From Bacteroidota bacterium (lineage in GTDB: Bacteria > Bacteroidota > Bacteroidia > Chitinophagales > Chitinophagaceae), in contig CANFLP010000013.1 in assembly GCA_947447835.1 (NCBI GenBank), positions 1 through 24,248 of the forward strand: a stretch of DNA of 24,248 nucleotides, in the 5' to 3' direction. Positions 13,414-22,064 of the stretch are shown here, one piece after another. The notes under the pieces were generated by a model, which had not been told where the DNA came from, made no database searches, and saw only the letters and a list, made by a program, of their open reading frames with translations. Made by a program: the position numbers and the translations under genes. Position 1 is the stretch's first letter. Every line of letters starts with the position of its first letter.

Positions 13414-14931
13414 ATGAAGATTTTTAGTCCCGCATTGTCAAGACTGGCTCGCCTTCGCTACTTTCGAATCGAGCACTGGGTAGATTCCCCAGCAGCAGCT
13501 CAACGCGAAGTACTTCAGGACTTAATTACACACGGCCAATACACGCAGTTTGGGCGTAAATATCAATTTGCAGAAATATTTAACATTCGAAAGTTTAAGC
13601 AGGTCGTTCCTATACATGAATACGAGGACCTTAAACCTTATATTGAACAAATCATGGCTGGTGAAGAATCTGTGTTATGGAATACACCGGTTGAATGGTT
13701 TGCAAAAAGCAGTGGTACCACCAATGATAAAAGTAAATTCATTCCACTTACCAAAGAGAACATCGAAGACAATCACTTTCAGGCTTCTAAGGATGTATTA
13801 ACCATTTACTATAACGCATTACCCGATAGTGATTTATTAACCGGAAAGGGATTGGTGATTGGAGGAAGTCATCAAGTACATCCCATTAAAGAAGATATTC
13901 AATATGGTGACTTAAGTGCGGTATTATTACAGAACTCTCCATTTTGGTCTAGCTTAATTCGCACACCCGAACTTTCCATTGCACTCATGGACGAATGGGA
14001 AGAAAAGATTGAAAGCCTTGCGCAAAGCACGATGAACGAAGACGTAAGCTCTATTGCAGGTGTACCCACTTGGACCTTGGTATTATTAAAAAGAATTTTA
14101 GCAATTTCGGGCAAACAAAACATAAAAGAAGTATGGCCAAATTTTGAATTATATATTCATGGCGGTGTTTCTTTTACTCCTTATAAAGAGCAATTTAAAA
14201 AAATTATTGGACCTGATTGTAATTACATAGAAATATACAATGCTAGCGAAGGATTCTTTGCTGCACAAGATCGAGTTAACGAGGAAGGCATGTTGTTGTT
14301 TTTGCATCATGGTATATTTTACGAATTCATGCCTACTGAAGAATATGGAAAACCAAATCCACAAACCATTGGATTAAACAAAGTGGAAATTGGAAAAAAT
14401 TATGCTATTGTAATAAGTACTAATGGTGGATTATGGAGGTACTTAGTAGGTGACACCATTCAGTTTACTAATTTAAAACCATATCGCATTAAAGTGTCAG
14501 GAAGGTTAAAACAATTTATTAATGCATTTGGTGAAGAAGTGATTGCTGATAATACCGACAAAGCGATAAGTCAATCCTGTATTGAATTTGGTGTAACCAT
14601 AAAAGAATACACTGCAGCTCCAATTTATATGTCTGATAAAGGATCTGGTGCACACGAATGGTTGATTGAGTTTGATGAAAACCCAAAAGACCTGATTGCT
14701 TTTACTGCAAGTTTAGATAAAAACTTGCAAGCACTAAATAGCGATTATGAAGCAAAAAGGCACAAGGACATTGCATTGGGTATGCCGCAAGTAACCGCTG
14801 TTAAAAGAGGATGCTTTCACGATTGGTTAAAACAAAAAGGGAAATTAGGCGGACAACATAAAGTGCCAAGGTTATCCAATGAAAGAACTTACGTTGATGA
14901 AATTAAAAGTATACATCAAGCAATTAATTAA
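13414..14931 (+). CDS. GH3-family acyl-adenylate amido synthetase
   Basis: A 505-residue member of the GH3 family, first known from plant auxin-conjugating enzymes and part of the ANL adenylating superfamily. All three ATP-binding motifs are present: SSGTTNDKSKFIP (99-111), YNASEGFFAAQD (about 274-285) and YRIKVSGRLKQFINAFGEE (about 356-374). GH3 enzymes activate a carboxylic acid with ATP and usually couple it to an amino acid. The bacterial substrates are unknown. It lies 36 nt after lptB with no TAnnTTTG box between, so it is probably co-transcribed with an LPS-export gene, and a fabG follows. A role in acylating an amine in envelope lipids is conceivable but is only inference. There is no signal peptide, so the protein is cytoplasmic. 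Confidence 0.85.
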   Translation: MKIFSPALSRLARLRYFRIEHWVDSPAAAQREVLQDLITHGQYTQFGRKYQFAEIFNIRKFKQVVPIHEYEDLKPYIEQIMAGEESVLWNTPVEWFAKSSGTTNDKSKFIPLTKENIEDNHFQASKDVLTIYYNALPDSDLLTGKGLVIGGSHQVHPIKEDIQYGDLSAVLLQNSPFWSSLIRTPELSIALMDEWEEKIESLAQSTMNEDVSSIAGVPTWTLVLLKRILAISGKQNIKEVWPNFELYIHGGVSFTPYKEQFKKIIGPDCNYIEIYNASEGFFAAQDRVNEEGMLLFLHHGIFYEFMPTEEYGKPNPQTIGLNKVEIGKNYAIVISTNGGLWRYLVGDTIQFTNLKPYRIKVSGRLKQFINAFGEEVIADNTDKAISQSCIEFGVTIKEYTAAPIYMSDKGSGAHEWLIEFDENPKDLIAFTASLDKNLQALNSDYEAKRHKDIALGMPQVTAVKRGCFHDWLKQKGKLGGQHKVPRLSNERTYVDEIKSIHQAIN

Positions 14932-14933
14932 TT

Positions 14934-14941
14934 TATCTTTG
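14934..14941 (+). promoter_or_regulatory. -7 promoter element of fabG
   Basis: TATCTTTG, a perfect TAnnTTTG match starting 3 nt after the GH3 stop codon, predicts a start near 14947 and a 17-nt leader for fabG. No clear TTTG -33 box is seen. Confidence 0.55.
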
Positions 14942-14963
14942 ACAAAATATAAATAATAATTTT

Positions 14964-15719
14964 ATGAAATTATTAGCTGGAAAAGTAGCTATCGTAACTG
15001 GCGCTGCAAGAGGAATTGGAGCAGCCATTGCATTAAAATTGGCAGAACAAGGAGCTAACATAGCATTCACTTATGTGAGTGATAGCAGTGCCGATAAAGC
15101 AAGTCAATTGGTAACTGAAATGGAAAAGCTTGGCGTTAAAGCAAAAGCATATAAAGCAAATGCGGGCGACTTTGCTGCATGCGAGGTTTTTGTAAATGAT
15201 GTGGTAAAAGAATTTGGCACTGTTGATATCTGTGTAAATAACGCAGGTATTTCAAAAGATAATTTATTGTTGCGCATGACTCCAGAACAATGGGATGATG
15301 TTATGGAGACCAATTTAAAAAGCGTGTTCAATATGACTAAGCAAGTGATTCGTCCTATGATGAAAGCAAGAACTGGTAGTATTATTAATATGAGTTCTAT
15401 TATTGGTATACGTGGTAATGCTGGCCAAAGCAGCTATGCCGCTAGCAAGGCCGGTATCATTGGATTTACAAAGTCTATTGCTGCCGAAATTGGAAGTAGA
15501 AATATTCGTTGCAATGCTATTGCTCCAGGTTTTATTGAAACCGATATGACGCATTATTTAAACGAAGGAGAGGCAGGAAAAGCATTCTTAGATAAAATTC
15601 CTTTGGGACGTTTTGGTAAAGCAGAAGAAATTGCAAATACTACATTGTTTTTAGCAAGTGATTTGAGTAGCTATATTACCGGTCAAGTAATCAGCGCTTG
15701 CGGTGGATTAAATATTTAA
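14964..15719 (+). CDS. fabG: 3-oxoacyl-[acyl-carrier-protein] reductase
   Basis: A 251-residue classical short-chain dehydrogenase that reduces 3-oxoacyl-ACP with NADPH in fatty-acid elongation. It has the cofactor motif TGAARGIG (12-19), NNAG (92-95) and a complete catalytic tetrad N117, S144/S145, Y158 and K162 (YAASK). The stretch NMSSIIGIRGNAGQSSYAASKAG, NIRCNAIAPGFIETDMT and the ending TGQVISACGGLNI are typical of FabG. It has its own -7 box after the GH3 gene and ends at a strong terminator shared with adk. The neighbourhood of lptB and fabG is consistent with envelope lipid synthesis. FabG paralogues with other substrates exist, so the exact substrate is less sure than the family. Confidence 0.9.
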   Translation: MKLLAGKVAIVTGAARGIGAAIALKLAEQGANIAFTYVSDSSADKASQLVTEMEKLGVKAKAYKANAGDFAACEVFVNDVVKEFGTVDICVNNAGISKDNLLLRMTPEQWDDVMETNLKSVFNMTKQVIRPMMKARTGSIINMSSIIGIRGNAGQSSYAASKAGIIGFTKSIAAEIGSRNIRCNAIAPGFIETDMTHYLNEGEAGKAFLDKIPLGRFGKAEEIANTTLFLASDLSSYITGQVISACGGLNI

Positions 15720-15750
15720 ATTTTATGAGCGTTTTAAACGCATTGCAATA

Positions 15751-15781
15751 AAAAAAGGATCAACGATGTTGATCCTTTTTT
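15751..15781. terminator. Strong bidirectional terminator between fabG and adk
   Basis: A perfect 14-bp stem AAAAAAGGATCAAC/GTTGATCCTTTTTT with a 3-nt loop has A and T tracts on both sides. It serves the convergent fabG (ends 15719) and adk (ends 15809). Confidence 0.9.
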
Positions 15782-15808
15782 GTTTTATATAGTCAAGAAT
15801 TTTTTTAC

Positions 15809-16384
15809 TTAAATTCTTGCGTCAATTTCTTTTTTCAAATCGGCATAAATACTTTCAACTGTTCCTTCCCCTTTTACTGAAACTACTTTATTGAATTGTG
15901 CGTAATAAGTAGCCACAGCAGTGGTTTTATCATGATACTCTTTAATTCTTGCACGAATAATTGTTTCGTTAGTATCATCACTACGTCCCGATGTTGCACC
16001 ACGACCTAATAATCTTTTTACCAATTCTTCTTCGGTTACTTCTAATGCAAGAACCACATTAATTTCATTTGACTTTTCTTTTAATAACGCATCTAATGCA
16101 ACACATTGTGCAGTAGTGCGAGGGAAACCATCAAATAAAAAACCTTTTGCTTCCGGATGTGCATTCATAAAATTATCTACCATGCCAATTACAACCTCGT
16201 CTGGAACCAACTGTCCTGCATCCATTAATGTTTTTGCTTTCAAGCCCAATGGTGTTTGATCTGCAATTTCACTTCTTAATAAATTTCCTGTAGACAAATG
16301 CTGCAAGCCATAAGCTGCAATAATGTTTTCACTTTGTGTTCCTTTACCGCTGCCTGGAGGGCCAAATAAGATTAAATTAAACAT
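15809..16384 (-). CDS. adk: Adenylate kinase
   Basis: A 191-residue adenylate kinase interconverting ATP + AMP and 2 ADP in the cytoplasm. The P-loop GPPGSGKGT is at 8-16, the AMP-binding STGNLLRSEI segment near 31-40, GFLFDGFPRT near 81-90, and a short LID with RLLGRGATSGRSDD near 124-137. It is the short form without a zinc-binding LID, as usual in Bacteroidota. The start ATG at 16384 is supported by a TAtcTTTG box at 16408-16401, which predicts a leader of about 11 nt. It is a single-gene unit here, closed by the terminator at 15751. Confidence 0.96.
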   Translation of the reverse strand: MFNLILFGPPGSGKGTQSENIIAAYGLQHLSTGNLLRSEIADQTPLGLKAKTLMDAGQLVPDEVVIGMVDNFMNAHPEAKGFLFDGFPRTTAQCVALDALLKEKSNEINVVLALEVTEEELVKRLLGRGATSGRSDDTNETIIRARIKEYHDKTTAVATYYAQFNKVVSVKGEGTVESIYADLKKEIDARI

Positions 16385-16400
16385 GCTGAAGAGTTGTAAT

Positions 16401-16408
16401 CAAAGATA
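16401..16408 (-). promoter_or_regulatory. -7 promoter element of adk
   Basis: TATCTTTG on the minus strand is a perfect TAnnTTTG box about 17 nt before the ATG. No well-placed TTTG -33 box is visible. Confidence 0.55.
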
Positions 16409-16502
16409 CTGAACTCGCGTAAATTATTGGTGATGCTTCTATTAAAAAACTAAACAAAAGTTTCAAATACTTGTTAGTATTTTTATAATCGAAATCAACC
16501 TT

Positions 16503-17030
16503 ATGTTTAACACACTTTGTTTGCTGACTTTAATCAGCTTTTCGGCCTGCGCACAAGGAACCCAAAAATCTACATTACCAAAAAAAGAAAAAATGGAATC
16601 TTCAAAAACAAGCCAAAATCCATACTATCAGCCCAATGAAAAAGAGCCAGTTGTAGTACCAGACAGCGTTTGGCAAAAAGTACTTTCACCCGAAGTATAT
16701 TATGTTGCCAGAGAAAAAGGTACAGAAAGACCATTTACAAGTCCATTTGAAGAAAGTAAAGAAGTGGGTACCTACCATTGTGCTGCTTGTGGAAATTCCC
16801 TTTTTAAGAGTAATGCCAAGTTTAGTAGTGGATGCGGATGGCCTAGTTTTTTTGAGCCTATCACCAAATCTGCCATCATCTATACCCCAGACAACACACA
16901 TGGGATGAACCGCACCGAAGTGCAGTGTGGAAAGTGTAAGGCTCATTTGGGTCATGTATTTGAAGATGGCCCACCTCCAACTGGATTGAGATATTGTATT
17001 AATGGAGTGATACTAACCATTGAGAAGTAA
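16503..17030 (+). CDS. msrB: Peptide-methionine (R)-S-oxide reductase, predicted lipoprotein
   Basis: A 175-residue MsrB that reduces the R-sulfoxide of methionine in oxidised proteins. A short hydrophobic signal ends in the lipobox-like FSAC with C16 as lipidation site, and a low-complexity linker (about 17-40) precedes the MsrB domain. Structural zinc is held by C93/C96 and C142/C145, the resolving cysteine is probably C111 (SSGCGWPSF), and the catalytic cysteine is C165 in GLRYCIN. An in-frame stop upstream and no earlier ATG fix the start at 16503. Export as a lipoprotein points to repair of envelope proteins. The -3 residue Phe is not ideal for a lipobox, so anchoring is likely but not certain. 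A weak -7-like TATTTTTA lies at 16478-16485. Confidence 0.93.
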   Translation: MFNTLCLLTLISFSACAQGTQKSTLPKKEKMESSKTSQNPYYQPNEKEPVVVPDSVWQKVLSPEVYYVAREKGTERPFTSPFEESKEVGTYHCAACGNSLFKSNAKFSSGCGWPSFFEPITKSAIIYTPDNTHGMNRTEVQCGKCKAHLGHVFEDGPPPTGLRYCINGVILTIEK

Positions 17031-17054
17031 CAACATATCATTTAGATGTAAATA

Positions 17055-17081
17055 AAAGAGGCCCCAAATTGGGGCCTCTTT
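17055..17081. terminator. Bidirectional terminator between msrB and susD
   Basis: A perfect 11-bp GC-rich stem AAAGAGGCCCC/GGGGCCTCTTT with a 5-nt loop is flanked by A and T tracts. It can stop both msrB (ends 17030) and the leftward susC-susD transcript (ends 17132). Confidence 0.85.
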
Positions 17082-17131
17082 GTTCGATTGTCCTACTTTA
17101 TAAATTAATAAACCTAAACGCTCTTTAATTA

Positions 17132-18652
17132 TTAATACCCAGGATTTTGTTTCAAATTAGGATTTGCATCAATTTCCAATTGTGGAATTGGCAATATCGT
17201 TGTTTGTAATGTTACATGACTATAATCCATTTTAACAGGACTTCCTGGTAGGCTTGCTACACATGAATACGTTTTTTCGTTTAATCCTGTCATTGTTGAA
17301 ACTGCAGTTCCTGTTCTTACTAAATCATCCCAACGTTGACCCTCAAAGGCTAATTCTAATCTTCTTTCGTTTAAGATAGCCGCTTTTGCAGCTGATTGAC
17401 TTAATGAACTTGACACTGCAGATAGTCCAACTCTTGCGCGTATTGTATTTAATGTAGCAATTGCAGCGGCTGTTGCACCTGTTTCATTTTGAGCTTCTGC
17501 CTTTAATAAAATAATATCAGCTAAGCGTAATAAATAGTAATCATCTCCACTTGCCCATCCACCAGCATGTTTTTGTTTATTGTTAAACGGAATGCCCACA
17601 GAATAGTCTTGACATGGATTCCAGTTTTCATCTGGCCAACTTATTGGATCTCCATTAACATCTTTGGTCATGAAAAGAATGTTTGCGTTTTTACGCACAT
17701 TGTCTCCTTCAGCATCATACGCAGCAACCAAATTTTTACTAGGTACGCAATATTTTTGCCATCCATCCTCAGGCGCTAAATACAATTCAACACCCCAACT
17801 TGATGCAGACCAGTTGCCTTCTTCAAATGGAATTTCTAAAATAGATTCTGAATTGAAATAGTGCGCACCATCAAACAAATCGGCATAATTAGCAGACAAT
17901 GCATAACCTCCTCCAATTACTGCATTACAATATGTGATCACCTTTGCGTAATCACGATCACTTCTTTGTGCCCAAACTTTAGCTAACATTGCATTTGCAG
18001 CACCCTTAGTTGCACGTACTTTATTCACAGATGCTATGTTGCCATAGTTAACAGGTAAATTAGCAGCTGCTACTTCTAAGTCTTTTACAATTTGATCATA
18101 CACTTCTTTTTCTGTAGATCTAGCTTTACGTGTAACTGCAGGATCAGCCGTATTGGATGATAGTTCCAATGGAACGCCACCCCAAGTTTTAACCAATTGA
18201 TAATAGTTAAAAGCACGTAAGAAACTTGCTTCACCAATAATTTGATTCTTGCGTTCTGATGTTAAATCTGTAATTGAACTGATTTTATCTAGCAAGATAT
18301 TACTGCGTGAAATACCACGATATAAAGCTCCCCAGTTTACATAGTTATGGTGATTACTTGGAGGGAGAATGTGTCTATTGTAATCAAAGAAAGTTTCTTC
18401 ATTATTACCACCAGGGTATGCATTATCAGAACCTACATCACCAATCATTACATATTCCCATTGATAATAATCGGAGTTATAAAATATATTATAACAACCA
18501 TTAAGTGCAGCTTCCGCATCAGTAGCTGTTGAATAAGAGTTTCCCGTCGTTAAAGATGTCTTTGGCTTGTCTTCTAAAAATTTTTGACAAGAGAATGACA
18601 CTATCGAAATAGAGAGTATCAAAAAGCCTTTATATAAAATATTATTTTTCAT
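17132..18652 (-). CDS. SusD/RagB family outer-membrane nutrient-binding lipoprotein
   Basis: A 506-residue SusD-like surface lipoprotein. The signal peptide ends in the lipobox SFSC with C22, followed by QKFLEDKP, the typical SusD opening. The N-terminal SusD-like helices with TPR-like repeats (about 40-220, including FLRAFNYYQLVKTWGGVPL) and the C-terminal RagB/SusD domain (about 330-506, with LLRLADIILLKAEAQNETG and LNERRLELAFEGQRWDDLVR) are both clear. SusD caps the SusC barrel and hands it the substrate. It starts 18 nt after susC and is certainly in the same operon. The bound substrate cannot be deduced, as no hydrolase or peptidase lies in the window. Confidence 0.95.
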   Translation of the reverse strand: MKNNILYKGFLILSISIVSFSCQKFLEDKPKTSLTTGNSYSTATDAEAALNGCYNIFYNSDYYQWEYVMIGDVGSDNAYPGGNNEETFFDYNRHILPPSNHHNYVNWGALYRGISRSNILLDKISSITDLTSERKNQIIGEASFLRAFNYYQLVKTWGGVPLELSSNTADPAVTRKARSTEKEVYDQIVKDLEVAAANLPVNYGNIASVNKVRATKGAANAMLAKVWAQRSDRDYAKVITYCNAVIGGGYALSANYADLFDGAHYFNSESILEIPFEEGNWSASSWGVELYLAPEDGWQKYCVPSKNLVAAYDAEGDNVRKNANILFMTKDVNGDPISWPDENWNPCQDYSVGIPFNNKQKHAGGWASGDDYYLLRLADIILLKAEAQNETGATAAAIATLNTIRARVGLSAVSSSLSQSAAKAAILNERRLELAFEGQRWDDLVRTGTAVSTMTGLNEKTYSCVASLPGSPVKMDYSHVTLQTTILPIPQLEIDANPNLKQNPGY

Positions 18653-18670
18653 AGTTTGTCTATTTAAGAA

Positions 18671-21600
18671 TTAAAATGAAATATTTAAACCTAAAATATA
18701 GCTGCGAGATTGTGGATAGGTTCCATAATCAACACCTGGTGCTGTATTTTGATTTGTAGCAGAAGCACCTTTTACACCAAACGCACTTACTTCTGGATCG
18801 AATCCTGAGTAGTTTGTAAACGTAAGTAGATTTTGTCCTGTTAAATAGATCAAGCAACGACTTACTTTGTATTTAGATAAAGTAGCCGATTTTAAATTAT
18901 AACTAACTGTCAAGGCCTTTAATCTTACATAAGATCCATCTTCAATAAATCTTGATGACGGTGTTGCGTTAGACCAATCATTTGGTGTTGCTTTTGGCAT
19001 ATTTGTAATATCACCAACATGTTGCCATCTATTCACAACAGTAGCAGATTGGTTCATTGCCAAAGACATTGACTCAGTCAGTACTCTTGTTGCATTAAAT
19101 ATTTGGTTGCCTTGTACTCCTTGGAAGAATACATCTAATGACCAGTTTTTATATCTTACCGTATTGTTAAATCCAAATACATATTTAGGATTTGCATTTC
19201 CAATAATACCAACGCTATCTGCATATCCAGTGACATCGGTTAAATATTTCATCATACCGGTTTTAGGGTCAACGCCCATTGCCACTTTACCAAAGAAAGA
19301 TCCTAATGGTTTTCCTTCTTGTACGATTGCCGTATTAAAATCATCACCAGCTGGATTAATAGCACCCGCGTGAATTGTGTTGCCTACAATATTTAATACT
19401 TTGTTTTTGTTGAATGAAATATTAAAATCGGTATTCCAGGTTAAATCAGAATTAGTAATATTCTTAGTGCTTAATTGGAACTCAAATCCTTTATTTTCCA
19501 TACTACCCGCATTTTGTAATGCAGAACCAAAACCAGTACTTGTTGGTGTAGGTACGCTTAACAACATGTCGTTTGTCTTTTTCTCATAATAGTCTGCTGT
19601 AAATGACACTCTATTATTAAACAAGCCAATGTCAATACCAATGTCTAATTGAGCTGTTTTTTCCCAACGCAAATCTTTGTTTTCTAAAGTAGATGGTGTG
19701 TACGCTGTTACAGTTTTACCGCCAATTAAATATTTGGACATCGTATCCACTAAACCATACCATGCATAAGGTTGAGCACGGTCGTTACCAACCAATCCCC
19801 ATCCTGCACGTAGTTTTAATTCACTTAAATTAGCAGCATCTTTTAAGAAGTTTTCTTTAGACAATCTCCAGCCTCCAGAGAATGATGGGAAAAATCCCCA
19901 TTTGTTTTGCTCAGAAAACTGACCAGAACCATCCGCTCTAAAATTACTTGTTACATAATACTTGTCATTATAACTATAATTTAATCTACCAATAAATGAT
20001 TGATGAGATTTTTGAACAAAGTAAGGAGTTGGGATAGACTTGGTTGCACCATCCTCTACATTAGTGCTTCCAGCAGGTGCATTTGTAAAGTCATGAGCAG
20101 ATTTATATAAATTGTCTGTTTTCTCTCTTGAAATAATATAACCCGCTAAAACATTAATTGCGTGTTCTTTAATATTGGTAGTATAATTAGCTGTATTTTC
20201 TGAAATCCAATAATCATACTTATAAGTGTTTTCTGAAGATAGTCCACCCATTGATTTACCATATCTAGTTTGTACTGCATCTTGGAAAGAAGTAAACTTA
20301 CCATTTGAGTTTTCGGCACCGAACAAGCTTTTTAATTTCAATCCTTTTAATATTTCTGCTTCAGCATAAACATTTCCATGAATTCTATTATTTGTGTTCA
20401 AATGTTGAGGTTGATTTACTGTAGATACAGGATTTTCTAAGTCATTAATGAATGGGCTTCTTGCATACATTGCAGGATTGCTCGCATCTCTAATACCAAT
20501 GTTTGGAATAGAAGTATATAACCTTGTAATAACACCATTACGATCGTTTTCAGGAACATCAACGTCTTTCCAACTATCATAAGAAATACTTGTACCCACT
20601 TTTAGCATTTTCATTATCTGATGATCAATGTTTGCTTTAAGCGTTGTTCTTTGTAAGTTGTTGTTTAAAACAATACCATTTTGATCATTGAAAGAACCCG
20701 ATAAATAGTAAGATGTTTTTTCATTACCGCCTGTTGCAGACAACTGATGGTTTTGAGAAATTGCATTTCTAAATATCTCGTTTTGCCAATTTGTGTTTGC
20801 AGTTAATTTTGACCAATCGGTAGTAGCACCCATTTCGGTTGCTAATGCTTTAAATTGATCCGCATTTAACACATCCATTTTTTTCCATGCACTTGACATG
20901 GTCATAGATGTTGTATAGTTTAATTTTAACTTTTGGTTCTTACCTCTTTTAGTAGTAATAATTACAACACCGTTTGCACCGCTACTACCATAAATTGCAG
21001 CAGATGATGCGTCTTTTAATACGGTGATGTTTTCAATATCAGCTGGATTAATTTCACTTGTATTATAGGTTTGAACCCCATCCACTATGTACAAAGGATC
21101 ACTACCAGATGTAATAGAAGAGGTACCTCTTACTCGAATTGAGAAACCTGCTTGTGGTTGACCCGATGCACGTATAACTTGAACACCCGCTGCTTTTCCT
21201 TCAATAGCATATCCAAATTGATCATTAGGACCATTCTCTAATTCCTTAGACGAGATTGAAGAAACAGAACCCGTTAAATCCTTTTTCTTTTGCGTACCAT
21301 ACCCTACAACTACAACCTGGTTTAACTCGTTGCTTTGTGCTTTAAGAGATACTTTTAAATTATCGGCAGTGCCAACAACTATATCTCTTTTTTCATAGTT
21401 AACATAGGATACTACTAAAATGGCACTATTGTCTGCAACCTTGATTGTAAAGTTACCCTTACTATCTGTTGTAGTTCCAACGTTGGTTCCTTTAACCATT
21501 ACCACGGCACCGACTAGTGGTTCACCCGTTTCGGTTAACACTTTTCCTGAAACCTGTCTGCCTTCTACAGCAATAGATTCAGTAGGAAGTACTACTACTA

Positions 21601-22012
21601 AGTTGTTCTCTAAAATTTTATAATTCAAGCCAGAGCCTGATAAAATATTGTCTAACAAATTAACCACGGTTTCTCCGGATACATTAACATCTACCTTTTT
21701 TTGTAAAGCAGGTAAATCATAATTGTAGAGGAAACGATAGGGGCTTTGTTTTTCAATAGCCTTAAACACTTTAGGCATGTCCGCCTGTTTCATTTGTAGA
21801 GACACAAATTGAGCATTGGCATCACCTGCAATTGCTTGCAGTGTGGTAAGTAAAATCAATGCGATCGTCATTTTCATAAACAAAAATGTTTTAAATAAAG
21901 AGCGATGTTGCGTAAGCGCTAGCTTAACACTGAGTAAGGTTTTTTTCATACCTTTGATTTTGGGTGATTTAATAAGAAACGTTGGTGATTTTGCGATTGT
22001 CCTATGTTTCAT
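18671..22012 (-). CDS. SusC/RagA TonB-dependent outer-membrane transporter with STN signalling domain
   Basis: A 1113-residue TonB-dependent transporter. After a long signal region (to about residue 68, ANAQ) comes a secretin/TonB short N-terminal (STN) domain (about 69-145) that contacts FecR-type anti-sigma factors, then a carboxypeptidase-regulatory-like domain (about 152-228, VSGKVLTETGEPLVGA), the plug (VVVGYGTQKKKDLTG from about 235, IRVRGTSS, PLYIVDGVQ) and the beta-barrel ending SYILGLNISF with the terminal aromatic residue. A second in-frame ATG at 21949 (MKKTLLSVKLAL) is an equally good start and would shorten the protein by 21 residues. The gene follows fecR after 52 nt and precedes susD by 18 nt. 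The STN domain and gene order show that uptake is coupled to sigma-factor control. Confidence 0.95.
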   Translation of the reverse strand: MKHRTIAKSPTFLIKSPKIKGMKKTLLSVKLALTQHRSLFKTFLFMKMTIALILLTTLQAIAGDANAQFVSLQMKQADMPKVFKAIEKQSPYRFLYNYDLPALQKKVDVNVSGETVVNLLDNILSGSGLNYKILENNLVVVLPTESIAVEGRQVSGKVLTETGEPLVGAVVMVKGTNVGTTTDSKGNFTIKVADNSAILVVSYVNYEKRDIVVGTADNLKVSLKAQSNELNQVVVVGYGTQKKKDLTGSVSSISSKELENGPNDQFGYAIEGKAAGVQVIRASGQPQAGFSIRVRGTSSITSGSDPLYIVDGVQTYNTSEINPADIENITVLKDASSAAIYGSSGANGVVIITTKRGKNQKLKLNYTTSMTMSSAWKKMDVLNADQFKALATEMGATTDWSKLTANTNWQNEIFRNAISQNHQLSATGGNEKTSYYLSGSFNDQNGIVLNNNLQRTTLKANIDHQIMKMLKVGTSISYDSWKDVDVPENDRNGVITRLYTSIPNIGIRDASNPAMYARSPFINDLENPVSTVNQPQHLNTNNRIHGNVYAEAEILKGLKLKSLFGAENSNGKFTSFQDAVQTRYGKSMGGLSSENTYKYDYWISENTANYTTNIKEHAINVLAGYIISREKTDNLYKSAHDFTNAPAGSTNVEDGATKSIPTPYFVQKSHQSFIGRLNYSYNDKYYVTSNFRADGSGQFSEQNKWGFFPSFSGGWRLSKENFLKDAANLSELKLRAGWGLVGNDRAQPYAWYGLVDTMSKYLIGGKTVTAYTPSTLENKDLRWEKTAQLDIGIDIGLFNNRVSFTADYYEKKTNDMLLSVPTPTSTGFGSALQNAGSMENKGFEFQLSTKNITNSDLTWNTDFNISFNKNKVLNIVGNTIHAGAINPAGDDFNTAIVQEGKPLGSFFGKVAMGVDPKTGMMKYLTDVTGYADSVGIIGNANPKYVFGFNNTVRYKNWSLDVFFQGVQGNQIFNATRVLTESMSLAMNQSATVVNRWQHVGDITNMPKATPNDWSNATPSSRFIEDGSYVRLKALTVSYNLKSATLSKYKVSRCLIYLTGQNLLTFTNYSGFDPEVSAFGVKGASATNQNTAPGVDYGTYPQSRSYILGLNISF

Positions 22013-22022
22013 TTTACCTAGT

Positions 22023-22046
22023 CGGGGAATGTTAGCGCATTTCCCG
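22023..22046 (-). other. Hairpin in the fecR-susC junction
   Basis: The 9-bp stem CGGGAAATG/CATTCCCCG with one A-C mismatch and a 6-nt loop lies between the fecR stop (22065) and the susC start (22012). It is not followed by a T-tract in the direction of susC, so it is not a standard terminator for the operon. It could stabilise an mRNA end or serve as a control site. Confidence 0.45.
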
Positions 22047-22064
22047 ATTTTAGTTTTAGCCTTT

